Shown: positions 54,793 through 63,513 of the stretch, piece by piece
Numbering within the stretch: the stretch's first letter is position 1
Layout: every line of letters starts with the position of its first letter
Translations under genes and position numbers: made by a program
The notes under the pieces: model-generated
Told to the model about the DNA's origin: nothing
Databases searched by the model: none
Seen by the model: the letters and a program-made list of their open reading frames with translations, nothing else
Assembly: GCF_900113025.1 (NCBI RefSeq)
Contig: NZ_FONT01000003.1
Coordinates: forward strand, 186,001-250,000
DNA: 64,000 bases
Direction of reading: 5' to 3'
DNA from: Alteribacillus iranensis
GTDB lineage: Bacteria; Bacillota; Bacilli; Bacillales; Marinococcaceae

Positions 54793-54812
54793 CGTAGTTG
54801 AATAGTCGCATA

Positions 54813-56009
54813 TTATTTGGTAGCTGCAGCTGTTTTTGCTCTTGCTCTTCTCTTCTTCTCAGGCATGTCAGGCATTTCGTTAACAGATACAACTTCTTCC
54901 ACTTTCTTTTCTGGTTTATTCCAATATTGTTCGTTTCCAGGAAGGTCATCAAACCAGGCAGCATCATCCGGGCAATCAAGTACCATGAATTTACCATAGT
55001 TGCCGTCACGGGATTGGTGATACTTCAAGTATGCTTTTCCATCCTCGATGGCTAATATTTCAATCTTACCTGAAGTGTGGCTCATCGAGAGACGGATTCT
55101 TTTACCTAAACCGCTCGTTTTCGCTTTTGCTTCCTCTACAGCCTCATACGCCTCTTTAAGTGTGAGGACAAAATCGTTATTCCCAGCTACTGGACGGTTA
55201 ATAAAGAAATAATAAGGAGTGACACCAGCCCAGGATAGCTTATCTAAAAGCTCCGCCAAATCATCGGGATTGCTGTTTATGTTTTTCAGTACTGGTGTCT
55301 GATTTACAACAATAGCTCCTGCATCGTGGAGAGCTTTAAATGCTTTTCTTGCTTCATCTGTAATTTCCCGTGGATGATTGATATGAGCCATAACATAAAT
55401 ACGGTTATCTGGAGTAGAGTACTCACGGATTAGTTCAAGTAACGATTCATCTTCGTAGATACGCATCGGGTTAAACACAGGAAGCTTAGAGCCGATACGA
55501 ATGATCTTCACATGTGGAATGCTTCGTAATTCTTCGATAATGTAACGAAGCTTTTTCGTAGCAAGTATCATCGGGTCGCCACCTGTTAATAACACGTTAT
55601 TAATCTCAGGATGGTTGCGGATATATTCTAGACCTGGATCCACATCGGTCATTGCTTCTTTTACGTCGTTACGGAACAGACGTTTACGGAAGCAATAGCG
55701 GCAATATGCCCCGCATACTTCGGAACAGATAAGTAATGCGGTAGTTTCATATTTATGTTGACACCCCGGCACTACATAGTTCGTATCTTCATCAGAAGCA
55801 TCCCAACGCCCATACTCAGATAATTCTCCTTCGTTAGGGATAACGAGGTTTTTAATAGGATCGTTAGGATCCTCCCAGTCTATTAAACTTAAATAGTATT
55901 CATTTACACGGAATACGAATTTTTCGGTAATTTTTTTCAAACGCTCCCGTTCCGCTTCCGGAATTTGTTCAATTTGATCAATTTTAGTAATGTACTTTGG
56001 TTGTGCCAT
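54813..56009 (-). CDS. KamA-family radical SAM aminomutase-like protein
   Basis: A 398-residue protein related to lysine 2,3-aminomutase. The cluster motif CGAYCRYCFRKR lies near residue 101 and TGGDPMILATKKL follows. Lysine 2,3-aminomutases hold PLP through Lys in PGGGGK; here the matching place reads SHTSGKIEI, so the Lys may be kept but the Gly-rich loop is not. The C-terminus ends in a basic Lys/Arg/Ala tail. It could move an amino group from C2 to C3 of lysine, glutamate or another acid; the substrate is open. ATG at 56009 has AAAGGTG upstream. Confidence 0.82.
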   Translation of the reverse strand: MAQPKYITKIDQIEQIPEAERERLKKITEKFVFRVNEYYLSLIDWEDPNDPIKNLVIPNEGELSEYGRWDASDEDTNYVVPGCQHKYETTALLICSEVCGAYCRYCFRKRLFRNDVKEAMTDVDPGLEYIRNHPEINNVLLTGGDPMILATKKLRYIIEELRSIPHVKIIRIGSKLPVFNPMRIYEDESLLELIREYSTPDNRIYVMAHINHPREITDEARKAFKALHDAGAIVVNQTPVLKNINSNPDDLAELLDKLSWAGVTPYYFFINRPVAGNNDFVLTLKEAYEAVEEAKAKTSGLGKRIRLSMSHTSGKIEILAIEDGKAYLKYHQSRDGNYGKFMVLDCPDDAAWFDDLPGNEQYWNKPEKKVEEVVSVNEMPDMPEKKRRARAKTAAATK

Positions 56010-56200
56010 CTTTCCCCACACCTTTCTAAGACTTTTTCAGTACTGAAAAATCTCATTCAGACCCATAAAGAGTATAACAACTAACATTAAAAATAGTCAA
56101 AAAAGAAAGAAAAAATTAAAACAAAAAAGAAAATGAAGGATTTTTTTCTACTAAAACAGTGCAAAAGCCTATTTTGAAGTTTGACATGATGAATTAGTGG

Positions 56201-56224
56201 ATAATGAAATTCATAATTCATATA
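56201..56224 (+). repeat. Operator-like 24-nt repeat, copy 1
   Basis: Contains ATGAAATTCATAATTCAT, an imperfect dyad. Identical to copy 2 over 24 bases. RpiR regulators bind dyads of this kind, and an rpiR gene follows downstream. Confidence 0.8.
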
Positions 56225-56290
56225 ATGAAAATAAACCTTCATAAATAATATTATTGAAATTTGTTATTCACAAATCGGCATATTGACGTT

Positions 56291-56314
56291 ATAATGAAAT
56301 TCATAATTCATATA
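56291..56314 (+). repeat. Operator-like 24-nt repeat, copy 2
   Basis: Identical to copy 1 and exactly 90 nt from it, so on a similar face of the DNA helix. It lies 50 bases before the aminotransferase start. Confidence 0.8.
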
Positions 56315-56364
56315 TAAACAAAAGTGAAGGAAATATTGAAAAACAAAAAGGAGAATTAGAGAAG

Positions 56365-57759
56365 ATGGCTATTCAAAAGCTTGAACATCCGATGTTTGAT
56401 TACCAGAAAAAAACATCATCCTCAAAGGAATTTATGAATGAAGCAGCCCAAGTGATGCCAGGAGGTGTGACAGCGAACATTAAATACTTTGAACCTTATC
56501 CTATTGTCATGAAATATGGAAAAGGTGCAAAGCTCATTGATATGGATAACCAAGAGTATATTGATTATTTAATGAGTTATGGGTCGCTTGTTACCGGTCA
56601 TGGCCACAATGAGGTAAAGAAAGCTGTCATCGAACAAATGGAAAGAGACGGCACCTGGCTTTTTGGTACCCCTCATTCCCTTGAGGTAGAGATGGGAAAA
56701 AGGCTTCAACAACATTTTCCGAGCATGGAATTGCTTCGATATACCAACTCTGGTACTGAGGCAACATTGCTCGCTCTTAGAATAGCCGCAGCACATACAG
56801 GGAAACACAAAATAGCAAAATTTGAGGGACATTATCATGGCGGGTACGATCAGATGTTGGTTAGTGTCAGCCCTCCCGTCCATCAGGCAGGAGATCCGGA
56901 ATCTCCAGAGTCACTACCAGACTCGAAAGGAATGAGTACCTCTCATTTGCGAAATACTATCGTTCTTCCATTTAATGATGCAAAGGCTTGTAAACGGATT
57001 TTACATGAGCATAAAGATGAAATAGGTGCAGTCATGATAGAACCCATTCAGGCGGGTTTTATTCCAGCAGATCCATCCTTCTTGAAAGGGCTTCGCCAAG
57101 TGACAGAAGAATTAGGAATGGTGCTCATTTTTGATGAAGTGAAAACGGGGTATCGAACGTGTCTCGGCGGGGCGCAACATATATATGATGTGAAGCCGGA
57201 CCTGACCACCTTAGGGAAAGCCATTGGGGGAGGATACCCCATCGGTGTCGTGGGAGGAAAGAAAGAAATCATGATGCACAGTTCACCGGTAGAAGGCGCA
57301 GATGTGTTTGACAGCAGCCAGACTAAGTCAGGGACAGCTAAGGATGTGTTGTTCCATAGCGGGACATATAACGGGCACCCTATGATTTTAGCAGCAGGCA
57401 TGGCTGTAATAGATATTTTGGAGAGGGAATTAGAATCAACACTTAGAAAAACAGAACAATTAAAAACCGGCATGAATGAACTGCTGAAAAAGTACAAAGT
57501 AAAAGGCCAGACGGTTGGCACAGGCTCAATCTTTAGTGTAGTATTATCTAATATGAAGATAAGAAACTACAGGGACCTTCAGAAAACCGACCTGGCTACT
57601 AGAAAAGAGCTGGACTTCAGTCTTTTCAGGAAAGGTATATATATGAAGCCTGTTAATCGCTATAGTGTGTCAACGGCGCATACCAAAGAGGATATAGAAA
57701 ACACACTGGATGCATTTGAGAAAGCCTTGCAGGAGGTTTATGGAGGTTCTCGTTTCTAA
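56365..57759 (+). CDS. Class III aminotransferase of the glutamate-1-semialdehyde aminomutase (HemL) type
   Basis: A 464-residue PLP enzyme. Motifs: MPGGVTANIKYFEPYP near the start, YTNSGTEATLLALRIA (about 133), FEGHYHGGYD, FDEVKTGYR (about 258) and TTLGKAIGGGYPIGV with the PLP Lys near residue 283. The HemL-like group includes real HemL but also beta-amino acid aminotransferases; the local regulator and the divergent KamA gene argue against haem synthesis. GGAG lies 13 bases before the ATG. rpiR follows after 26 nt. Confidence 0.87.
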   Translation: MAIQKLEHPMFDYQKKTSSSKEFMNEAAQVMPGGVTANIKYFEPYPIVMKYGKGAKLIDMDNQEYIDYLMSYGSLVTGHGHNEVKKAVIEQMERDGTWLFGTPHSLEVEMGKRLQQHFPSMELLRYTNSGTEATLLALRIAAAHTGKHKIAKFEGHYHGGYDQMLVSVSPPVHQAGDPESPESLPDSKGMSTSHLRNTIVLPFNDAKACKRILHEHKDEIGAVMIEPIQAGFIPADPSFLKGLRQVTEELGMVLIFDEVKTGYRTCLGGAQHIYDVKPDLTTLGKAIGGGYPIGVVGGKKEIMMHSSPVEGADVFDSSQTKSGTAKDVLFHSGTYNGHPMILAAGMAVIDILERELESTLRKTEQLKTGMNELLKKYKVKGQTVGTGSIFSVVLSNMKIRNYRDLQKTDLATRKELDFSLFRKGIYMKPVNRYSVSTAHTKEDIENTLDAFEKALQEVYGGSRF

Positions 57760-57785
57760 CAGTTTGAACGGAAATGAGGTTTGCC

Positions 57786-58640
57786 ATGCTGGAAAGCGAT
57801 GTATTACAACGCATTATGGAATTGCAGGATTCGATGAGTAAGTCGCAAAAGAAAATTGCGAATTACCTTATCAAACATGCGGATACGGCTCCGTTTTTGA
57901 CGGCATCCAAACTGGCAAAAAATGCAGGGGTAGGGGAAGCGACCGTTATCCGGTTTGCGACGTTTTTAGATTACAAAGGGTATCCTGATATGCAAAGACA
58001 TCTTCAGGAAGCACTGCAACGTAAATGGACATCCGCTGAAGTTTTCGCGCGTACTACAGATAAAGAAGACCGCCCGGAAAATGCGGTGTCTGAGATTTTA
58101 ACGGATGATGTTCAAAATTTAAAAGAAACGATGCAGCAAATGGATATGAAAGAATTTGAAGGAGCGGTGAAAGATATTGTTCAGGCAAACCGTATCTATA
58201 TTATTGCTTATCGTAGCGCAGTAAGTGTTGCCTCGTTTCTTGAATTTTACTTAGATTTGGTGTTACAAAACACGGAGTTGATACGAGAAGCGGACGGGGT
58301 ATCGGAACATTTGTTAGATATTACGTCAGATGATCTTGTCATTGGTTTTGGGTTTTCCCGGTACACGAAAAGGACAGTCGAAGCAATAAAGTATGCGAAG
58401 CAGCAAGGGGCAAAAACCCTCGTTATAACCGATCACCTCCTATCCCCGTTGGTACCCTATGGAGATCGGAAGTTATTAGCAGTTACAGAAATTAATTCTT
58501 TTATAAACTCTTTCTCTGCTCCTTTAAGCATTGTCAGTGCTTTAGTTACAGCTGTGACTCGTCAAGAACATGAAAAAGTAGAAAGACGTCTAGAGCAACT
58601 TGAAGGTTTGTGGGAAACATTTGATGTATTTTATGATTAA
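57786..58640 (+). CDS. RpiR/MurR-family transcriptional regulator
   Basis: A 284-residue protein with an N-terminal helix-turn-helix (SKSQKKIANYLIKHADTAPF, GVGEATVIRFATFLDYKGY) and a C-terminal SIS domain (about 125-260) that normally binds phosphosugars or similar ligands. It shares a transcript with the aminotransferase and likely controls it through the repeats at 56201 and 56291. ATG at 57786 has GAGG seven bases upstream. Confidence 0.9.
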   Translation: MLESDVLQRIMELQDSMSKSQKKIANYLIKHADTAPFLTASKLAKNAGVGEATVIRFATFLDYKGYPDMQRHLQEALQRKWTSAEVFARTTDKEDRPENAVSEILTDDVQNLKETMQQMDMKEFEGAVKDIVQANRIYIIAYRSAVSVASFLEFYLDLVLQNTELIREADGVSEHLLDITSDDLVIGFGFSRYTKRTVEAIKYAKQQGAKTLVITDHLLSPLVPYGDRKLLAVTEINSFINSFSAPLSIVSALVTAVTRQEHEKVERRLEQLEGLWETFDVFYD

Positions 58641-58654
58641 GCGACAAAGAATAA

Positions 58655-58788
58655 GAAAAGCGCAAGCACCCTGGCTTGCACAGGATGCGACATGTGCTGG
58701 AAGCCCGCTGGCAGCAGCCGTTTTTTGGCTTCTGCGAGTTGTCTAAAGCAACCTCGAGCGAGTGAGTGGGCGCTGAAGCTAGACAACG
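58655..58788. repeat. Bacillaceae-type intergenic repeat
   Basis: Begins AAGCGCAAGCACCCTGG and ends GCGCTGAAGCTAGACAAC. This frame matches a repeat family I know from many Bacillaceae spacers (AAAGCGCAAGCGCC ... GGCGCTGGAGCTAGACA). It also contains GTTGTCTA and TAGACAAC (58737 and 58780), a perfect 8-bp inverted repeat. Function unknown. Confidence 0.7.
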
Positions 58789-58822
58789 ATCGCTCAATTT
58801 AATGTCTGCCTAACTAATAAAG

Positions 58823-58860
58823 AAAGATCGCCAAGGAAGAAAAGCCTGGCGATCTTTTTA
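58823..58860 (+). terminator. Terminator after the rpiR unit
   Basis: AAAGATCGCCA pairs with TGGCGATCTTT, followed by TTT. Confidence 0.88.
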
Positions 58861-59005
58861 GTGTGTAAAAGGGACACTATATCTTTTTTGCTGCTTGCTT
58901 CTCTAGACGCTGTCGAAACTGACCAGGAGCTTAGTGCTAATTTCATAGAGAACGATCCAACGAATGTAGTCATAGGCTGGTAGGGAAAGGGGAGTTGATA
59001 CAAGT

Positions 59006-59401
59006 ATGTACCATTACAGACCTTATCAGCCGAGAGTGACATATGCTCAGCCTGTCTCTGTACTTCAGAACTTAATGGGAAGACACATTCAGTTCTATGG
59101 AGATGTTACCGGCAGGACATATATTGGCAGGCTTATATTCGTGGGGGATACCGGAGATCCGGCGACTGATTATATTGAAGTCGAGGTATATTTGCCTCCG
59201 GATAACCGATTACAGGTAATGACTTTTTATACGCATCAAATATCTGAAGCTGTTCCTTATACAGGCCCCATCCCTCCTTATCAACCTGCACCACCTCCGT
59301 CTCCTGCACCCTCGCCTAGTCCAGGAGCTGGTTCAGGGCCCGGTAATGGGACGGGGAGTTGGTCGTTTCCATGGTGGTGGATGAATAGGAATTCTTTCTG
59401 A
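59006..59401 (+). CDS. DUF2642-like protein with Pro-rich tail
   Basis: A 131-residue protein. Residues 18-85 form a small Sm-like beta-barrel (VLQNLMGRHIQFYGDVTGRT, GRLIFVGD, DYIEVEVYL), similar to DUF2642 proteins, some of which are spore-associated in Bacillus. A low-complexity tail (YQPAPPPSPAPSPSPG..., then Gly-rich, ending in FPWWWMNRNSF) follows. GGGGAG precedes the ATG. A spore coat or surface role is a guess. Confidence 0.6.
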   Translation: MYHYRPYQPRVTYAQPVSVLQNLMGRHIQFYGDVTGRTYIGRLIFVGDTGDPATDYIEVEVYLPPDNRLQVMTFYTHQISEAVPYTGPIPPYQPAPPPSPAPSPSPGAGSGPGNGTGSWSFPWWWMNRNSF

Positions 59402-59408
59402 TGAATGA

Positions 59409-59440
59409 AAGACCTGCACAGGGAACGTGCAGGTCTTATG
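59409..59440. terminator. Terminator between convergent genes
   Basis: Perfect 11-bp stem AAGACCTGCAC / GTGCAGGTCTT. Confidence 0.85.
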
Positions 59441-59445
59441 AGTTA

Positions 59446-61395
59446 TTAAACAGATGCAGTTGGTTTTGGAGTAGATTTCTTTTCCCGGGCTTTTTGCATT
59501 ACGTAGACAAGTGCCACGAGGATTAACCCGGAAAAGGAGATGAGAAGGTCTGGTATCAGTAACATAATACCTCCCGCTAACAGTAAGAGCCGTTCTAGTA
59601 TATTATTTTTGACAACAAAGAAATTAATCATTCCGGCACTAATACCCGCCATTCCAATTAACGCTGTAATAATGGCTGGTATCAATGTCCCAGCCGTGGC
59701 ATCTTGTAATACGAGGACCGGATTTGTAACAAAAATGTATGGAATAACAAACGCTGCAATGGCCAGTTTGACCGAAGTGACCCCTGATTTCATTGGATTG
59801 GCTCGGGCGATCCCGGCACCAGCGTAAGCCGCTAAACAAACAGGAGGCGTAATATCTGCCACAATTCCGAAATAGAACACAAAGAAGTGGGCTGCGATTT
59901 CCGGAACTCCGAAGGCAATAATAGCTGGAGCTGCAAGTGATGCTGTCACAACGTAGTTTGCAGTTGTAGGAAGCCCCATACCTAAAATAATACAAGCAAT
60001 CATCGTAAAGAACATGACAAGAAAGAAGTTTCCGCCGGCAAGATCGATAATACCGTTTGCAATCTTACCACCGAGCCCTGTAAACACAACAATTCCTACA
60101 ATAATACCTGCTGATGCACAGGCTGCTATAACAGGAAGTGCAATACGAGCGCCTTGTTCTAAAGTAAACACCATGTCTTTGATCGATAATCGTGTATCTT
60201 TACGGAAGAAGCTAATTACAAAAGCTGCAAATATTCCCCATAAAGCTGCAGTAGTAGGAGTGAATCCGCTGTAAAGCATAAATAATATAGCAACGAGCGG
60301 CAACAGTAAGTCTATTCTCCTTAGCATAGCTGCGGCGGAAGGAAGCTCACTTTTCGGCAAGCCGTATATTTTCAACTTGCGCGCTTCGAAATGCGTACCG
60401 ATAAACACACCGGAAAAATAAAGGATAGCTGGTATCAAAGCGACTAGGATAATTTCGTTATAGGGCACACCAATTGTTTCAATCATGATAAAAGCGGCAG
60501 CACCCATAATGGGAGGCATGATCTGGCCGCCTGTCGAAGCGGAAGCCTCAGCAGCCGCAGCAAACTCCGGCTTGAACCCGGCGCGCTTCATCATTGGGAT
60601 GGTAAAGCTCCCGGAGCTGACTGTATTTGCAACAGAGCTCCCCGTGACCATACCTTGTAAGCCAGAAGCGACCACAGCCGCTTTCGCTGTCCCACCTGTA
60701 TAACGCCCTGTTAAACTGAAAGCTAAGTCATTAAAAAACTGACCAATGTTCGTGCGAACGAGCATAACACCAAAGAAAAGAAATAAGTAAATATAAGTAG
60801 AAGATATTTGAATAGGCGTTCCGAATATAGCCTCGCTCGAGTAGACGAGCCTTGTCATTAATCTATTAAAGTCAAAACCAGCATGCCCGAAGTATGGGAT
60901 GTTATTCCCCCATAGACCATAAGCTATGCCGAGAAGAGCGATAATGACGATAGGTAAGCCAACGGCCCGTCTTGTGCCTTCCAATAATAAAACGATAAAG
61001 ACTGCCGCCATGATGTGATCGAAAGTCGTATATCCTGCCACGATGGAACTTCTAAATAATTGATCATAATTAAAAACGAGATAAAAATTAGTGAAGAGTG
61101 CAATAAATGCTAAGATAACATCATACCAAGGGACTCCTCTGCGTCCGGTCATTGATTTTTTCACAGGGTACAAAAGGAATATTAATGACATCCCGCCAGC
61201 GAGGTGTATTGCCCCTTGAATAACGGAGCGATAAGGATTGTTTGCTGTCCACAAATGGAAAATAGTTAGCGCAATTCCAATAAGAGTGACAAGAATTGCC
61301 CACTTGCCTAAATTTGTGCGGTATGTAGATTCCTTATCGTATTTTTTAATGAGTTCTTCTTGGGATACATTCTCATTGTTCTGTCTTTCCGTCAT
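59446..61395 (-). CDS. TRAP transporter fused permease (TAXI type)
   Basis: A 649-residue membrane protein joining the small (DctQ-like, four helices) and large (DctM-like, about 12 helices) TRAP subunits. Characteristic segments: VANTVSSGSFTIPMMKRAGF, AAAEASASTGGQIMPPIMG and LGMGLPTTANYVVTASLAAP. It imports organic acids or amino acids with Na+ together with the binding protein encoded upstream. AAAGGTGG precedes the ATG. Confidence 0.94.
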   Translation of the reverse strand: MTERQNNENVSQEELIKKYDKESTYRTNLGKWAILVTLIGIALTIFHLWTANNPYRSVIQGAIHLAGGMSLIFLLYPVKKSMTGRRGVPWYDVILAFIALFTNFYLVFNYDQLFRSSIVAGYTTFDHIMAAVFIVLLLEGTRRAVGLPIVIIALLGIAYGLWGNNIPYFGHAGFDFNRLMTRLVYSSEAIFGTPIQISSTYIYLFLFFGVMLVRTNIGQFFNDLAFSLTGRYTGGTAKAAVVASGLQGMVTGSSVANTVSSGSFTIPMMKRAGFKPEFAAAAEASASTGGQIMPPIMGAAAFIMIETIGVPYNEIILVALIPAILYFSGVFIGTHFEARKLKIYGLPKSELPSAAAMLRRIDLLLPLVAILFMLYSGFTPTTAALWGIFAAFVISFFRKDTRLSIKDMVFTLEQGARIALPVIAACASAGIIVGIVVFTGLGGKIANGIIDLAGGNFFLVMFFTMIACIILGMGLPTTANYVVTASLAAPAIIAFGVPEIAAHFFVFYFGIVADITPPVCLAAYAGAGIARANPMKSGVTSVKLAIAAFVIPYIFVTNPVLVLQDATAGTLIPAIITALIGMAGISAGMINFFVVKNNILERLLLLAGGIMLLIPDLLISFSGLILVALVYVMQKAREKKSTPKPTASV

Positions 61396-61599
61396 AAACG
61401 GTCACCACCTTTAAAAAATGGGATAGGTCTTAACCCACAATAGCGGGAGGCAGGGAAGAAAAGTACATACACAATCAGAATAATAACACTAGATCACATT
61501 TCATGAAAAGCTGTTTTTCTCCCTTGCTTATAATCATATCACGCAAGAAGGAGAAAAGAACCAGATCTTCATGGTAAAAGTGATCGTGTAGAAAACGAA

Positions 61600-61631
61600 A
61601 TACCGGGACTAGATAGGTCTAGCCCCGGTAT
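61600..61631 (-). promoter_or_regulatory. Hairpin between the TAXI protein and permease genes
   Basis: On the minus strand ATACCGGGGCTAGA pairs with TCTAGTCCCGGTAT (one mismatch); no clear T run. It may reduce read-through or stabilise the binding-protein message. The 255-bp gap holds nothing else of note. Confidence 0.75.
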
Positions 61632-61650
61632 GGTGAGATGACGGATGTAT

Positions 61651-62829
61651 TTATTCTTCCGAGTCTTCTGTGTCATCTGATGTCGTGTTTTCCTCTTCTC
61701 CGGATCCATCTTCTTCATTACCTTGATCGGATTCATCGGCAGAATCGGCATCTTCTTCACTATCTTCCCCGGTGCTGTTTTGACCGTCTAATAAACCCTC
61801 TTCCTCAAAATAACGCTCAGAACCAGGGTGCAAAGGCATGCCTTCTGAACCGTTCATTACATTTTCCTTTGTCATGTAATTCCCTTGTTCGTGGGAAATG
61901 GAGTCAGCATTTTCGTAGAGTTGTTTTGTGACCTCATAAGCTGTATCTTCATCGACTTGGTCCAGAGAGCCAACGAGTATCGCATAAGCCGTTACTGTAC
62001 TTACTGACTCGTCAAGGAAGTCATACGTATCTGCCTCAATGTCTAACTGACCATAATCACTGTTGTCTTGAATATATTGAAGAGGCTCCCCTTCGATAGG
62101 CAGGATGACCACATCACGTTGTGTGGAAAGCTCTGTTACGTTACCTGCCGGCAGTCCAAGCAGACCGAAGTTAGCATCCAGGTTACCATCTTGAAGACGT
62201 CCGGCAGCGTCACCGAAGCCTTCTTCATAGGCTTCATAGTCTCCTTCCTCAAGACCATGAGCTTCTAAAATTAAACGAGCTGCAGAGTTTGTAGCACTTC
62301 CTGGAGGGCCGAGGTTTACTCGTTTCCCTTCTAATTCTTCAATAGAGGTAACACCGGTGTCTTCTGTCGTAACTACCTGCATGACCTCCGGATATATATG
62401 GCCCATAAAACCGAAGTTTTCGATCACTGTACCGCCAAAGTCTCCTTCACCTTCTAGTGCTTGAAGAGCAGTAAGGTGAACGGACATACCAAGCTGCATT
62501 TCGCCGCGGCCAATTTGAGCCAGGTTATCAACAGAGGCATCGGAGGAAACGGCACTGACGTCAAATCCCTCAATGTCAACGTTATCATTCATAACATTGG
62601 CAATTTCTTGTCCAAGAGGATAATACGTACCACCCGTAGAACCAGTACCTAATTGAAGTTCAGTCATTCCTTCCGTATTGCCGGATGCATCGCCGCTGTC
62701 TTCAGCAGTGTTTTCTGTCTCGCCGGTATCTGTGTTTCCGCTGTCACCGCCGTTATCTCCACCGCCGCAAGCTGCGAGCAACATAAGAAGTGCAAATAGC
62801 AAAATAAGTAGAATAGAACTTTTCTTCAC
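61651..62829 (-). CDS. TAXI-family TRAP substrate-binding lipoprotein
   Basis: A 392-residue lipoprotein (signal LLILLFALLMLLAACGGG). The TAXI domain (about 55-355) shows LQLGTGSTGGTYYPLGQEIA, VNLGPPGSATNSAAR and LPAGNVTELS. The family binds glutamate-like or other organic anions. An acidic linker follows the lipid Cys, and a 35-residue Glu/Asp/Ser tail ends the protein, which is unusual. Start GTG at 62829 with AAGGGGGA. Confidence 0.92.
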   Translation of the reverse strand: MKKSSILLILLFALLMLLAACGGGDNGGDSGNTDTGETENTAEDSGDASGNTEGMTELQLGTGSTGGTYYPLGQEIANVMNDNVDIEGFDVSAVSSDASVDNLAQIGRGEMQLGMSVHLTALQALEGEGDFGGTVIENFGFMGHIYPEVMQVVTTEDTGVTSIEELEGKRVNLGPPGSATNSAARLILEAHGLEEGDYEAYEEGFGDAAGRLQDGNLDANFGLLGLPAGNVTELSTQRDVVILPIEGEPLQYIQDNSDYGQLDIEADTYDFLDESVSTVTAYAILVGSLDQVDEDTAYEVTKQLYENADSISHEQGNYMTKENVMNGSEGMPLHPGSERYFEEEGLLDGQNSTGEDSEEDADSADESDQGNEEDGSGEEENTTSDDTEDSEE

Positions 62830-63513
62830 TTGTTTTCCCCCTTTTTATCTTTTTTTAAATAATCAGTTTAATTAAATCAGAAAAAGGGCCTATTGTCAAA
62901 GTTTAAGAAGGTAGTAAGTTCTTAGAAATATAGACAAAATTAGACGGGAGTGTTGTCGAAGTCCGGCATGGAATTGAGCTTGGTTAATACATGAAACTAC
63001 GAATCTTGGATGGGTTTTAGATACTGTTGGACAATCCGCCTAAAAGGTGTCATTGTGGAAGGTACTGTCAAAGAGAGCCTTGGATTATACTGACAACAGG
63101 ACAATGGAAGAGAAAATTGGTAATTGACTGCTCTTCTTTTTCATATCATTTTAGGAAACATCGTTTAAAGAAACAATATCACTGTAGGTTATCTCTCCTT
63201 TGTATGATGAGGGAGCGGTATTTCTGAAATCACTTTCCCGTGTCTGCTTAACTATTTATTCTAGTCTCCGCCACCGACTATCAGACTGGTCTAGAATTAA
63301 ATTTCTCCTGTAAAAACGCTAAGGTACGTACCACCTGGACATTGGAAGCTGCCATCGGCGTTGCACCTTTGCCAGCACAGTTTGTAAACTTACTTAATGT
63401 CAGAAAGCAGTTTTCTTACACCTTTCGACCATCGTGTACTCGACAAAGACGAGGAATAAATTTAGAGTTATAATTATCATTGAAAAAGAAAATCAAGAAT
63501 ATGTGGTGATGAC
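62830..63513. other. 684 bases without a convincing gene
   Basis: The first 60 bases carry the TAXI gene's promoter and leader. The rest has only short frames without ribosome sites. On the minus strand 63410-63300 a stretch reads like protein (TNCAGKGATPMAASNVQVV) and then stops; it may be a gene fragment or chance. No IS ends seen. Confidence 0.35.

Larger units (their letters stand above)
56010..56364. promoter_or_regulatory. Divergent control region of the KamA and aminotransferase genes
   Basis: 355 AT-rich bases between divergent genes. Two identical 24-nt repeats lie at 56201-56224 and 56291-56314. TTGACA at 56181 and TTGACG at 56283 stand shortly before each repeat. The first 140 bases after the KamA start are A/T homopolymer-rich leader. 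Confidence 0.6.

Noticed and set aside
56365-57759. True HemL for haem synthesis
   Set aside because: The family is right, but no other haem genes are near, an RpiR regulator follows, and bacterial hemL normally sits in hemAXCDBL. I therefore call it HemL-like only.
63300-63420. Protein-like stretch on the minus strand upstream of the AI-2E gene
   Set aside because: It is short, ends at stops on both sides, has no start signal, and I cannot match it to a family; possible remnant only.
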